From contig JAUIIR010000018.1 in assembly GCA_030431485.1 (NCBI GenBank), positions 1 through 61,463 on the forward strand: a stretch of DNA of 61,463 nucleotides, written 5' to 3'. Positions 37,505 through 45,766 of the stretch are shown one piece after another; position 1 is the stretch's first letter; every line of letters begins with the position of its first letter. Source of the DNA: Alphaproteobacteria bacterium (GTDB lineage: Bacteria; Pseudomonadota; Alphaproteobacteria; Rhodobacterales; Rhodobacteraceae). The notes beneath the pieces were generated by a model that searched no databases, was not told where the DNA came from, and saw nothing but the letters and a program-made list of their open reading frames with translations. The position numbers and the translations under genes were made by a program.

Positions 37505-38311
37505 TTATTCCTTGCTCATATCTGGGGCATCGACCGCTTTCATGCCGACCACGTGATAACCCGCGTCGACATGATGGGTCTCACCTGTGACGCCCGAGCC
37601 CAGATCAGAGAGCAGGTAAAGAGCTGACTTGCCGACGTCCTCGATTGTTACATTGCGGCGCAGCGGCGAGTTATATTCGTTCCACTTCATAATGTATCGG
37701 AAATCGCCGATGCCTGAGGCGGCGAGTGTCTTGATCGGACCCGCGCTGATCGCGTTGACGCGGATGCCGTCTTTGCCGAGGTCTTCGGCCAGATAGCGCA
37801 CCGAGGACTCCAGAGCTGCTTTGGCAACCCCCATGACATTGTAATGCGGCATGATGCGTTCGGCGCCGTAGTAGGTCATCGTGAGGGCTGAGCCGCCATG
37901 TGTCATCATCTTTTCGGCGCGCTGCATGACCGCGGTGAAAGAGTAGACAGAGATGTCCATCGTCATCATGAAATTGTCGCGGCTTGTGTCGACATAGCGG
38001 CCGCGCAACTCGGATTTGTCGGAAAAGCCGATCGCATGGACGACGAAATCGAGGCTGTCCCAGCGCGACTTGAGGCTCTCAAAAAGAGAATCAATCGACT
38101 CCGCGTCGCTGACGTCGCAGGGCAAAACGATGTCTGAACCCAGTTGCGCGGCCAGAGGATCGACACGTTTTTTCAGAGCATCTCCCTGGTAGGAAAAAGC
38201 AAGCTCTGCGCCGGCGTCACCCAGTGCTTTCGCGATGCCCCATGCAATGGATTTGTCATTGGCGAGGCCCATGATAAGCCCGCGCTTTCCAGCCATAATT
38301 TCGCTTTTCAT
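37505..38311 (-). CDS. fabI: Enoyl-[acyl-carrier-protein] reductase (NADH) FabI
   Basis: This 268-residue SDR-type enzyme catalyses the last reduction of each fatty acid elongation cycle. The nucleotide motif is GLANDKSIAWGIA (residues 15-27), HAIGFSDKSEL follows, and the active site Tyr and Lys lie in YNVMGVAKAAL. These are the FabI signatures (Y-x6-K). The ATG at 38311 (MKSEIMAGKRG) is followed by an in-frame ATG 5 codons later. It is divergent from pdxH across 166 bases. Confidence 0.96.
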   Translation of the reverse strand: MKSEIMAGKRGLIMGLANDKSIAWGIAKALGDAGAELAFSYQGDALKKRVDPLAAQLGSDIVLPCDVSDAESIDSLFESLKSRWDSLDFVVHAIGFSDKSELRGRYVDTSRDNFMMTMDISVYSFTAVMQRAEKMMTHGGSALTMTYYGAERIMPHYNVMGVAKAALESSVRYLAEDLGKDGIRVNAISAGPIKTLAASGIGDFRYIMKWNEYNSPLRRNVTIEDVGKSALYLLSDLGSGVTGETHHVDAGYHVVGMKAVDAPDMSKE

Positions 38312-38477
38312 GGTCTCGCGCCTTCTTTAAAACTACGTCTTCTTCGTTTAGGCGAAGCAGACAAGACCGGCAAGGCCGGGAATGGCGGTGCGCCGCCTGT
38401 TTCCATAAGTTGACTTGACGTCGTTCTGGACAACCCATGGTGTTACGCTTAGGGACAAATTTCGGTTGGAGGCTGAC

Positions 38478-39083
38478 ATGAGTGATCGGGCAGGGATTTT
38501 TGCGGGTGACAATCCATTCGAGATAGCGCGCCGCTGGCTGACTGAGGCCGAAGCGTCAGAACTTAATGATCCTAACGCCATCGCGTTGTCGACTGTGGAT
38601 GTTGATGGGATGCCGAATGTGCGCATGGTGCTGTTGAAAGACATCGAAGACGACGCCTTTGTCTTTTACACAAACTATAAGAGCCGGAAGGGCGAAGAGA
38701 TACAGGCGGCTGGCAAAGCAGCCTTTGTTCTGCACTGGAAATCCCTGCGGCGCCAGATTCGGGTGCGTGGCACGGTTACACGCGAGGATGGCGAAAAGGC
38801 GGATGCCTATTACGCGTCGCGGTCCCTTAAAAGCAGACTGGGTGCGTGGGCATCACATCAATCACAACCTCTTGGCTCGCGTACAGAATTGATGGCCGAG
38901 GTGGCCAAATTGACACCGAAGCTGGGGACAAATCCGCCGCGTCCCGAGTTCTGGGGAGGGTTTCGCATCCATCCAACAGAGATCGAATTCTGGGCGGACG
39001 GTGCATTTCGACTGCACGATCGCTTTCGTTGGGAAAAAGTTGCGGAAAAAGATGAATGGAAAATCAACAGGTTGCATCCGTGA
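38478..39083 (+). CDS. pdxH: Pyridoxamine 5'-phosphate oxidase
   Basis: This 201-residue FMN enzyme makes pyridoxal 5'-phosphate from PNP or PMP. Signatures include [26 protein letters not shown] for FMN and phosphate binding, ASHQSQPL, and the C-terminal [14 protein letters not shown]...RLHDRFRW. The ATG at 38478 has GGAGG 8 bases upstream and the usual start [16 protein letters not shown] small palindrome follows the stop codon. Confidence 0.96.
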   Translation: MSDRAGIFAGDNPFEIARRWLTEAEASELNDPNAIALSTVDVDGMPNVRMVLLKDIEDDAFVFYTNYKSRKGEEIQAAGKAAFVLHWKSLRRQIRVRGTVTREDGEKADAYYASRSLKSRLGAWASHQSQPLGSRTELMAEVAKLTPKLGTNPPRPEFWGGFRIHPTEIEFWADGAFRLHDRFRWEKVAEKDEWKINRLHP

Positions 39084-39085
39084 CA

Positions 39086-39100
39086 TTCACGTCACGTGAA
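39086..39100 (+). promoter_or_regulatory. 15-base palindrome TTCACGTCACGTGAA after pdxH
   Basis: Seven-base arms (TTCACGT and ACGTGAA) flank one central base, starting 3 bases after the pdxH stop. There is no T tract, so it is at best a weak hairpin. It is about 75 bases before the cold-shock gene and could equally be an operator for it. Confidence 0.35.
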
Positions 39101-39175
39101 GTGTGGGGGTGAAATCGGCGCTGTATCAGTTATGCTTGCAACCAGGGCTGGGGCGCTGCACTCTGTAGTGGGAAT

Positions 39176-39718
39176 TTGAAGTTGGAAAAAATCGTGGAAC
39201 AGTCACAACAGCCTGACCCGCGTATTGCCGGTCATGTTAAGTGGTTTGACCCAGCGAAAGGTTTCGGTTTCCTGGTCTCTGATGAGGGCGGGCCTGACAT
39301 TCTGCTTCACGCGAATGTGCTCCGGAACTATGGGCAGGGATCAATTGCAGACGGCGCTCGCATAGAAGTGGTTGTGCAAAGCACAAACCGGGGATTGCAG
39401 GCGGTTGAGGTGCTTAGCATCACGCCCCCGGCGCAGCCGGATGTGGCTCCTTTGGAAGACTTCAGTGGCGTTTCGGCCGACGAGATAGCGGCCGCACCTC
39501 TGGAGCCGGCCCGCGTGAAGTGGTTCGACAAGGCCAAAGGTTTTGGATTCGCCAACGTCTTTGGGCGCTCAGAAGACATCTTTATCCATGTGGAAGTCTT
39601 GCGCCGGTCCGGGCTTTCGGATTTGTTTCCGGGAGAAGCTCTGGCGCTGCGTTCGATCGAAAGCAGCCGCGGGCAGATGGCGGTTGAGGTTCTTCCTTGG
39701 GAAAGCGGTGTCTCCTAA
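39176..39718 (+). CDS. Double cold-shock-domain protein
   Basis: This 180-residue protein contains two cold-shock domains. The first has GHVKWFDPAKGFGFLVSDE (residues about 19-37) and the second ARVKWFDKAKGFGFANVF (residues about 112-129), each with RNP1 (KGFGF) and RNP2-like (DILLH or DIFIH) nucleic-acid binding strands. Such duplicated CSDs occur in alphaproteobacteria and bind single-stranded RNA/DNA. I use the TTG at 39176; a GTG at 39194 (before EQSQQ) is a good alternative. The DUF192 gene begins inside its end. Confidence 0.9.
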   Translation: MKLEKIVEQSQQPDPRIAGHVKWFDPAKGFGFLVSDEGGPDILLHANVLRNYGQGSIADGARIEVVVQSTNRGLQAVEVLSITPPAQPDVAPLEDFSGVSADEIAAAPLEPARVKWFDKAKGFGFANVFGRSEDIFIHVEVLRRSGLSDLFPGEALALRSIESSRGQMAVEVLPWESGVS

Positions 39719-40179
39719 TCAGTGTTGTTCTCGGGCTGCTGGCGGTCACGCCGGCGCACGCAGACGCCCCGTGTCGGGATGATGTTGTCTTTCTGCGCGG
39801 GGATTGGGGAAGCGCCCGATTCTCTGTCGATGTGGCGGACACACCCGAATTACGCAGCCGGGGCCTGATGTTTGTAGAAAGCATGCCGACGATGAGTGGC
39901 ATGCTTTTTGTTTATGAGTATGAACAACGGGTTTCGTTCTGGATGAAGAACACACTCATTCCCCTCGATATGGTTTTTGCGGATGGCTCGGGTGTGGTCC
40001 AGAACGTTCACGCCGATGCCGTGCCCGGCGATCTGACCAGCATTCCCGGCGGATCGAACATCCAATTCGTGTTGGAGATCAACGGTGGCATGGCAAAGCA
40101 GTTGGGGATTTCTGTCGGCAGCGAAATGCGCCATCCGGCGATTGATGCGGGTTCGGCTGCGTGGGCTTGCGCCTCCTGA
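39697..40179 (+). CDS. DUF192 secreted protein
   Basis: This 160-residue protein has a signal peptide (MGKRCLLISVVLGLLAVTPAHA) and the DUF192 core: RSRGLMFVE near residue 54 and the hallmark FWMKNTLIPLDMVFAD near residue 80. The family is exported and its function is not known. The start is a TTG at 39697 lying inside the cold-shock gene in another frame, with GAGG upstream, so its translation is probably coupled to that gene. Confidence 0.88.
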   Translation: MGKRCLLISVVLGLLAVTPAHADAPCRDDVVFLRGDWGSARFSVDVADTPELRSRGLMFVESMPTMSGMLFVYEYEQRVSFWMKNTLIPLDMVFADGSGVVQNVHADAVPGDLTSIPGGSNIQFVLEINGGMAKQLGISVGSEMRHPAIDAGSAAWACAS

Positions 40180-40239
40180 AGCTCAAGCACAAAAAACTGC
40201 TTTTCAATTTGGTTCGCGGTCGATAAACGACGCTTCAGT

Positions 40240-40316
40240 CGGGGCGTAGCGCAGCCTGGTAGCGCGACGGTTTTGGGTACCGTAGGTCGCAAGTTCGAAT
40301 CTTGCCGTCCCGACCA
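40240..40316 (+). tRNA. tRNA-Pro (TGG anticodon)
   Basis: The 77-base gene has a complete cloverleaf. Acceptor CGGGGCG pairs with CGTCCCG (one G-T pair), the D-arm is TAGCGCAGCCTGGTAGCGC, the anticodon stem ACGGT/ACCGT carries loop TTTGGGT with anticodon TGG, the T-arm is GTTCGAATC and CCA is encoded. The CGGGG start and the GCAGCCTGGTAG D-arm are typical of tRNA-Pro. Confidence 0.96.
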
Positions 40317-40485
40317 TTTAGTCGAACAGGTTAGGCCCGCTTCAGCATTCATGCTTTCCTGCTTCGTTGCTGTGCAAGTGTGTTGTCTGGTGTGTGGCAG
40401 ATCTGCGGCACTTCGGAGATTCGCCTGCTGCCATGATCTCCGGGCACGATGCTGAAAAATTCTCTTTGCTCAGACCTTCAAAGCC

Positions 40486-40560
40486 TGTGGATAACTTTCT
40501 GTCAGCGCTGGAATATTCCAACAGCGACTTACCCACAGGTTTGTCCAGAGGTCATCCACA
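40486..40560. promoter_or_regulatory. Cluster of DnaA-box-like sites upstream of nrdJ
   Basis: TGTGGATAA (40486-40494, a perfect TTATCCACA on the other strand), TTACCCACA (40529-40537, one mismatch) and TCATCCACA (40552-40560, one mismatch) lie within 75 bases, in the middle of the 526-base gap before nrdJ. A 12-base palindrome TGGAATATTCCA (40509-40520) sits between them. Apart from this cluster and the NrdR-like site I see no gene in 40317-40842. Confidence 0.6.
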
Positions 40561-40682
40561 GTTGAATCGCTACCGGTTGTGTCCTGCGGATCGGTCAACC
40601 CAAAATCTATGGTTAGAAACGCAAAAAACGTGTTGACGACTCTGTGAAATATCCGCCAGTTTGTGCGGGTCGCTGCGACGAA

Positions 40683-40698
40683 CCACAACATATAGTGG
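40683..40698. promoter_or_regulatory. NrdR-box-like palindrome upstream of nrdJ
   Basis: CCACAACATATAGTGG closely fits the 16-base NrdR consensus (acaCwAtATaTwGtgt). It lies 145 bases upstream of the nrdJ start. NrdR boxes usually occur in pairs; I see only weak candidates for a second box. NrdR represses ribonucleotide reductase genes in response to (d)ATP. Confidence 0.6.
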
Positions 40699-40842
40699 TC
40701 GAGGTGACAACAGGGACGGGAACACCGGATAATAGCTTTGAGGCGCTTATGCCTGCGTGTCGGATCATGCGGGCCCGGAATGCTCGTGTCTGTCGCGGCC
40801 CTGATCGGGGCATGGGGAACAACACATAAAGAGACCGGTGCG

Positions 40843-43800
40843 ATGAAAATCGAAAGAAAGTTTACGAAATCTGGGCAGGATGCATATGCGGGCATCGAGT
40901 TTGTCTCGACCACATCCGAGATTCGGAATCCGGATGGGTCCGTGGTTTTCAAACTGGATGATGTTGAGGTCCCGGCAAGCTGGAGCCAGGTGGCAAGCGA
41001 CGTCATTGCGCAGAAATATTTCCGCAAGGCGGGTGTTCCTGTTGCCCTGAAAAAGGTCAAGGAAAAGGACGTGCCTAGCTTCCTGTGGCGCTCGGTTCCT
41101 GAAAGCGACGATACTCCGCGCACCGGTGAAGCGTCGTCCAAACAAGTATTCGACCGCCTTGCAGGCGCCTGGACCTATTGGGGTTGGAAAGGCGGCTACT
41201 TCACGTCCGAAGAAGACGCGCAGGCCTATTTCGACGAAATGCGTTATATGCTGGCAACGCAGAAAGCGGCTCCAAACAGCCCGCAGTGGTTTAACACTGG
41301 TCTGCACTGGGCCTATGGCATCGACGGTCCGAGCCAGGGGCACTTCTACGTTGACTACAAAACAGGTGAACTGACCAAATCCTCGTCGGCGTATGAGCAT
41401 CCGCAGCCCCATGCGTGCTTCATTCAGTCCGTGGCAGACGATCTGGTCGGCGATGGCGGGATCATGGACCTCTGGGTCCGTGAGGCACGCCTCTTTAAGT
41501 ACGGCTCGGGTACAGGCACCAACTTCAGCTCGCTCCGCGCAGCCGATGAACCGCTTTCGGGCGGCGGCAAATCGTCGGGCCTAATGGGCTTTCTCAAGAT
41601 CGGTGACCGCGCCGCAGGTGCTATCAAATCGGGCGGCACCACACGCCGCGCGGCCAAGATGGTGATCTGCGATGCCGACCACCCGGATATCGAGGAATTC
41701 ATCAACTGGAAGGTCAAGGAAGAGCAGAAGGTCGCGAGCATCGTTGCTGGATCGAAGATGCACGAGAAGATGCTCAACGCTATCTTCAAGGCCATCGGTG
41801 CTTGGGATGGTCTGGAAGATGACGCCTACGATCCCAAGAAAAACAACGCCTTGAAAGACGCAATTCGCGCCGCGAAGAACGTCATGATACCCGAGACCTA
41901 CATCAAGCGCGTGCTGGATTATGCGCGGCAGGGTTATGTGTCGATCGAATTCCCGACCTATGACACGGATTGGGACAGCGAAGCCTACGCCTCGGTCTCT
42001 GGTCAGAACTCCAACAACTCCATCCGCGTCACCAATGCCTTCCTCAAGGCAGTGAAGGAAGACGCCGATTGGGAACTGATCCGCCGCACCGATGGCAGCG
42101 TCGCCAAGACCATCAAAGCGCGCGATCTTTGGGAAGACGTGGGTCACGCGGCTTGGGCCTGTGCCGATCCGGGCATTCAATTCCACGATACGGTCAACGA
42201 GTGGCATACCTGCCCGGCGGACGGCGAGATTCGGGGCTCCAACCCGTGCTCGGAATACATGTTCCTTGACGACACCGCATGTAACCTAGCGTCGATGAAC
42301 CTCCTGACCTTCCTCAACGATGGAGAGTTCCAGTCCGAAGATTACATGCATGCGGTGCGTCTCTGGACGTTGACGCTGGAGATCTCGGTGATGATGGCGC
42401 AATTCCCGTCTCGTGAAATCGCGCAGCGGTCCTACGACTTCCGTACGCTGGGTCTGGGCTATGCGAATATTGGCGGTTTGCTGATGAACCTCGGCTACAG
42501 CTACGATTCGGACGAAGGTCGGGCACTCTGTGGTGCGTTGACGGCGGTGATGACCGGTGTGTCCTACGCCACGTCCGCCGAGATCGCAGGCGAACTGGGG
42601 CCGTTCCCCGGCTACAAAAAGAATGCAGACCACATGCTGCGCGTGATCCGCAACCACCGCAACGCCGCGTATGGCGCTTCGGATGGCTATGAGGGTCTGT
42701 CGGTCAAGCCGGTCGCTCTGGACCACGCCAACTGCCCGGACAGCCGTCTGGTGGACCTGGCGATGGCAAGCTGGGACGAGGCGCTGCGTCTTGGCGAAAA
42801 GCACGGTTACCGCAATGCGCAGGCCACTGTGATCGCGCCCACCGGCACCATCGGGCTGGTCATGGATTGCGACACCACGGGCATTGAGCCGGACTTCGCG
42901 CTGGTGAAGTTCAAAAAGCTCGCCGGCGGCGGCTATTTCAAGATCATCAACCAGTCGGTGCCTGCCGCGCTTGAAAAGCTGGGCTACGGCTCTGCTCAAA
43001 TCGAAGAGATTGTGTCCTACGCAGTGGGCCACGGCACCATCGGCAATGCGCCCGGCATCAACCACACCTCGCTGGCAGGCCACGGCTTTGGCCCGGCGCA
43101 GTTGGAGAAGGTGGACAAGGCGCTCGCGTCGGCCTTCGACATCCGCTTCGTGTTCAACCAGTGGACGCTGGGCGAAGAGTTCTGCCGCGACGTGCTGGGC
43201 ATCCCGACGGACAAGCTGAACGATCCGACCTTCGACCTGCTGCGTCACCTCGGCTACACCAAGGCGGAGATCGACGCCGCCAACGACCATGTCTGCGGGA
43301 CAATGACGCTGGAAGGCGCACCGCACCTCAAGGTGGAACATTACCCGGTCTTCGACTGCGCCAACCCCTGCGGCAAGAAGGGCAAGCGCTTCCTGTCGGT
43401 GGAAAGCCACATCACCATGATGGCCGCGGCGCAGAGCTTTATCTCGGGTGCGATCTCCAAGACGATCAACATGCCGAATGACGCGACCATCGAAGACTGC
43501 CAGAAGGCCTACGAGCTGAGCTGGTCGCTGGGCACCAAGGCCAACGCGCTCTACCGTGATGGTTCCAAGCTGTCCCAGCCTCTCGCGGCGGCTCTGGTCG
43601 AAGACGACGAGGAAGCGGCAGAAGTGCTGGAAGCCGGCTCCATGCCTGAAAAAGCACAGGTTCTGGCCGAAAAGATTGTCGAAAAGGTGGTCATCAAGGA
43701 AATCCAGAAATCGCACCGCGAAAAGATGCCGGAGCGCCGCAAGGGATATACCCAGAAGGCGGTTGTCGGTGGCCACAAGGTCTACCTGCGCACCGGCGAA

Positions 43801-44514
43801 TACGAAGATGGCTCTCTGGGCGAGATCTTCATCGACATGCATAAGGAAGGTGCGGGGTTCCGTGCCATGATGAACAACTTCGCCATCGCGGTGTCGGTTG
43901 GACTTCAGTACGGTGTGCCGCTGGAAGAGTTCGTGGATGCTTTCACCTTCACCAAGTTCGAACCGGCGGGCATGGTGCAGGGCAATGACAGCATCAAGAA
44001 TGCGACCTCAATCCTCGACTACATCTTCCGTGAACTGGCTGTGTCCTATCTCGACCGCACCGATCTGGCGCATGTGAAGCCGGAAGGCGCCACGTTCGAC
44101 GATTTGGGCCGTGGCGAGGAAGAGGGTGTCTCGAACGTCAAGGAACTGTCGGACAGTGCAGCGTCGAAATCGCTCGAAGTGCTCAAGCAGATCAGCTCGA
44201 CGGGCTACCTGCGCAAGCGTCTTCCGCAAGAGCTGATCGTTCTGCAGGGTGGTCAGGCCGGGGCCGTGGCCTTTGGCGGCACCAACGCGGTCACAGCCTT
44301 GAACACGTTGGTTCCGGAAACTGGTGGTGTGGCAACAGCGGTGGCGACCACCACGACCACCAGCGCGTCAATCCCGGCGATGACAGCGGTCACGCGAGCC
44401 AAGATGCAGGGCTACGAAGGCGAGGCCTGCGGCGATTGCGGCAACTACACACTGGTCCGCAACGGCACCTGCATGAAGTGCAACACCTGCGGCGCAACAT
44501 CGGGCTGTAGCTAA
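40843..44514 (+). CDS. nrdJ: Adenosylcobalamin-dependent (class II) ribonucleoside-diphosphate reductase
   Basis: This 1223-residue enzyme makes deoxynucleotides using adenosylcobalamin instead of a tyrosyl radical. The catalytic ten-stranded barrel has [21 protein letters not shown] (from about residue 467) and the phosphate-binding [24 protein letters not shown]. The long C-terminal part includes [30 protein letters not shown] and ends in a cysteine-rich zinc/redox tail ([27 protein letters not shown]). I place the start at the ATG at 40843 ([15 protein letters not shown]), the normal start in this family, not an upstream TTG. Its leader carries DnaA- and NrdR-like sites and it ends at a strong terminator. 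No class I nrdAB is in view. Confidence 0.97.
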   Translation: MKIERKFTKSGQDAYAGIEFVSTTSEIRNPDGSVVFKLDDVEVPASWSQVASDVIAQKYFRKAGVPVALKKVKEKDVPSFLWRSVPESDDTPRTGEASSKQVFDRLAGAWTYWGWKGGYFTSEEDAQAYFDEMRYMLATQKAAPNSPQWFNTGLHWAYGIDGPSQGHFYVDYKTGELTKSSSAYEHPQPHACFIQSVADDLVGDGGIMDLWVREARLFKYGSGTGTNFSSLRAADEPLSGGGKSSGLMGFLKIGDRAAGAIKSGGTTRRAAKMVICDADHPDIEEFINWKVKEEQKVASIVAGSKMHEKMLNAIFKAIGAWDGLEDDAYDPKKNNALKDAIRAAKNVMIPETYIKRVLDYARQGYVSIEFPTYDTDWDSEAYASVSGQNSNNSIRVTNAFLKAVKEDADWELIRRTDGSVAKTIKARDLWEDVGHAAWACADPGIQFHDTVNEWHTCPADGEIRGSNPCSEYMFLDDTACNLASMNLLTFLNDGEFQSEDYMHAVRLWTLTLEISVMMAQFPSREIAQRSYDFRTLGLGYANIGGLLMNLGYSYDSDEGRALCGALTAVMTGVSYATSAEIAGELGPFPGYKKNADHMLRVIRNHRNAAYGASDGYEGLSVKPVALDHANCPDSRLVDLAMASWDEALRLGEKHGYRNAQATVIAPTGTIGLVMDCDTTGIEPDFALVKFKKLAGGGYFKIINQSVPAALEKLGYGSAQIEEIVSYAVGHGTIGNAPGINHTSLAGHGFGPAQLEKVDKALASAFDIRFVFNQWTLGEEFCRDVLGIPTDKLNDPTFDLLRHLGYTKAEIDAANDHVCGTMTLEGAPHLKVEHYPVFDCANPCGKKGKRFLSVESHITMMAAAQSFISGAISKTINMPNDATIEDCQKAYELSWSLGTKANALYRDGSKLSQPLAAALVEDDEEAAEVLEAGSMPEKAQVLAEKIVEKVVIKEIQKSHREKMPERRKGYTQKAVVGGHKVYLRTGEYEDGSLGEIFIDMHKEGAGFRAMMNNFAIAVSVGLQYGVPLEEFVDAFTFTKFEPAGMVQGNDSIKNATSILDYIFRELAVSYLDRTDLAHVKPEGATFDDLGRGEEEGVSNVKELSDSAASKSLEVLKQISSTGYLRKRLPQELIVLQGGQAGAVAFGGTNAVTALNTLVPETGGVATAVATTTTTSASIPAMTAVTRAKMQGYEGEACGDCGNYTLVRNGTCMKCNTCGATSGCS

Positions 44515-44529
44515 GCCCAAACCAGTCAC

Positions 44530-44549
44530 GAGGCGGGTGCGCCCGCCTC
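44530..44549 (+). terminator. Hairpin just after nrdJ
   Basis: GAGGCGGG and CCCGCCTC form a perfect 8-bp stem with loop TGCG, 15 bases after the nrdJ stop. No T tract follows, so it is probably a pause or processing hairpin ahead of the strong terminator at 44622. Confidence 0.55.
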
Positions 44550-44621
44550 TGACGCGCGTCGGGCCGCAGGCAAGATTATTCCGAGCGGTGTACAATTTGA
44601 GAGCTTGACGAGCGAAACTTC

Positions 44622-44650
44622 AAAGGGGGCCTCTGCGGCCCCCTTTTTTT
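44622..44650 (+). terminator. Strong rho-independent terminator after nrdJ
   Basis: AAAGGGGGCC, loop TCTGC, GGCCCCCTTT form a 10-bp stem that runs into seven Ts (44644-44650). It lies about 105 bases past the nrdJ stop and before the convergent sigma-factor gene. The interval 44550-44621 could belong to the nrdJ 3' leader or to a short RNA ending here; I see no small gene. Confidence 0.9.
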
Positions 44651-44749
44651 GTGATTGAGCGCAAAGGACTGACCCCGACCGCGGGTGGCGGGGTAGCCCC
44701 CGCCCGTGGGGCCGGTCGGGGGCTGCCCGGCGTGCCGTCGTGCGAAAGA

Positions 44750-45208
44750 TCAAAACACCGAAGCAATCCCCACGACCTCCCGCAGGCGCGCACGGGCGCG
44801 GGCGAGACGGGACATGATTGTCCCCACGGGCACGTCCATCTCCTCGGCCAGTTCAGAGGGCGTGCCCCCCTCGAATGCCACGCGCCGCAACAAGGCGCGG
44901 TCCGGGGCGGGCAGGTGATCCAGATGTGCCAGCACCTCGGAGCAGAGACAGGCCAGCGCCGCGTCCCCGACCTGGGGCTCAGCGCCGTCTTCCAGCGGCG
45001 CTTCTCGCGCCAGCCGTCGCGACCGCGCCACGGCGGCATGGCGCAGCGCGGTCATCATGTAGGGCAAGGGGCGCGCGATGTGTGCGCCCAGAGCCTTGCG
45101 TTCCAGAAACGCCAGACAGACCTCGTGGCAGAGGTCTTCGGCATCCTGCGGGCTGCGCGTCAGGCGACGGGCGCGGGCGCGCAGGCGGGAAAGGTCATGC
45201 ATATCCAT
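44750..45208 (-). CDS. ECF-type RNA polymerase sigma factor
   Basis: This 152-residue protein has sigma70 region 2 (RSPQDAEDLCHEVCLAFLER, near residue 20) and region 4 helix-turn-helix (GGTPSELAEEMDVPVGTIMSRLARARARLRE, near residue 112). Regions 1 and 3 are missing, as in extracytoplasmic-function sigma factors. Translation probably starts at the ATG at 45208 (MDMHDLSRL). No anti-sigma gene is adjacent. The EF-hand gene is divergent across 226 bases and may belong to its regulon. Confidence 0.85.
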   Translation of the reverse strand: MDMHDLSRLRARARRLTRSPQDAEDLCHEVCLAFLERKALGAHIARPLPYMMTALRHAAVARSRRLAREAPLEDGAEPQVGDAALACLCSEVLAHLDHLPAPDRALLRRVAFEGGTPSELAEEMDVPVGTIMSRLARARARLREVVGIASVF

Positions 45209-45434
45209 GGCGCGCAGTATGACGGCGGGGAATTCCCCGGCCATCCCGGGGGTTTCCGCCGATGGCGGAACGCGGCCCAATTTGCGCGGTGGTTTGCGCA
45301 GCGCATGGGCGGATTTGGGCAGGTCTGCGCCTTGGCGGAGTCGGGCCGGGATGCGGGGGCGCGTTTGTCCCTCATACCCCGTGAAGGCCGCAGGACGCGG
45401 CGCTTCATCACAAAGGACCACATGGGAGACCAAC

Positions 45435-45680
45435 ATGACACGCACTCGACTGATCGCCGCAAGCCTCATCACGCTGCCGATGGCGGCACTGGCCGCCGAT
45501 TACATGGCCGCTGACACCAATCAGGACGGGATGCTGTCCTATGAAGAGGTGCAGGCCATCCTGCCCGAAGTCACGACGGACATGTTCATCGCAGTGGATG
45601 CCGATGGGGACGGTCTCATCAATGCCGACGAACTGGCGGTGGCGCAGACCGAAGGATTGATGCCCGAAGCCGACAGTTAA
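45435..45680 (+). CDS. Small secreted EF-hand protein
   Basis: This 81-residue protein has a signal peptide (LIAASLITLPMAALA) followed by two EF-hand-type calcium loops: DTNQDGMLSYEE (near residue 28) and DADGDGLINADE (near residue 54). Both keep Asp/Asn at positions 1, 3 and 5 and Glu at position 12. It probably binds Ca2+ in the periplasm. It is divergent from the sigma-factor gene and ends near two stacked palindromes. Confidence 0.88.
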   Translation: MTRTRLIAASLITLPMAALAADYMAADTNQDGMLSYEEVQAILPEVTTDMFIAVDADGDGLINADELAVAQTEGLMPEADS

Positions 45681-45717
45681 ACGCACCCGGCTGCGCCCCC
45701 GTTCGCGGCGGGCGCAG

Positions 45718-45760
45718 CCAAACTCTTCGAAGAGTTTGGCGAAATCCTTTTTAGGATTTC
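45718..45760. terminator. Two adjacent perfect palindromes between convergent genes
   Basis: A perfect 22-base palindrome (45718-45739, centred on CTCTTCGAAGAG) is followed one base later by GAAATCCT-TTTT-AGGATTTC (45741-45760, 8-bp stem, 4-base loop). They lie between the convergent EF-hand and reductive-dehalogenase genes, immediately before the latter's stop codon. They probably act as a bidirectional terminator. Confidence 0.7.
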
Positions 45761-45766
45761 AAACGC

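Noticed and set aside
40486..40560. Chromosomal replication origin
   Set aside because: Only three DnaA-like boxes, no clearly AT-rich unwinding tract and no origin-type neighbour genes (dnaA, hemE, parA). Regulation of nrdJ explains them better, though whole-genome skew would decide.
42286..43842. 518-residue minus-strand frame inside nrdJ
   Set aside because: It is a shadow of the well-supported nrdJ coding sequence; its composition (high His, Arg, Val) is typical of antisense frames.
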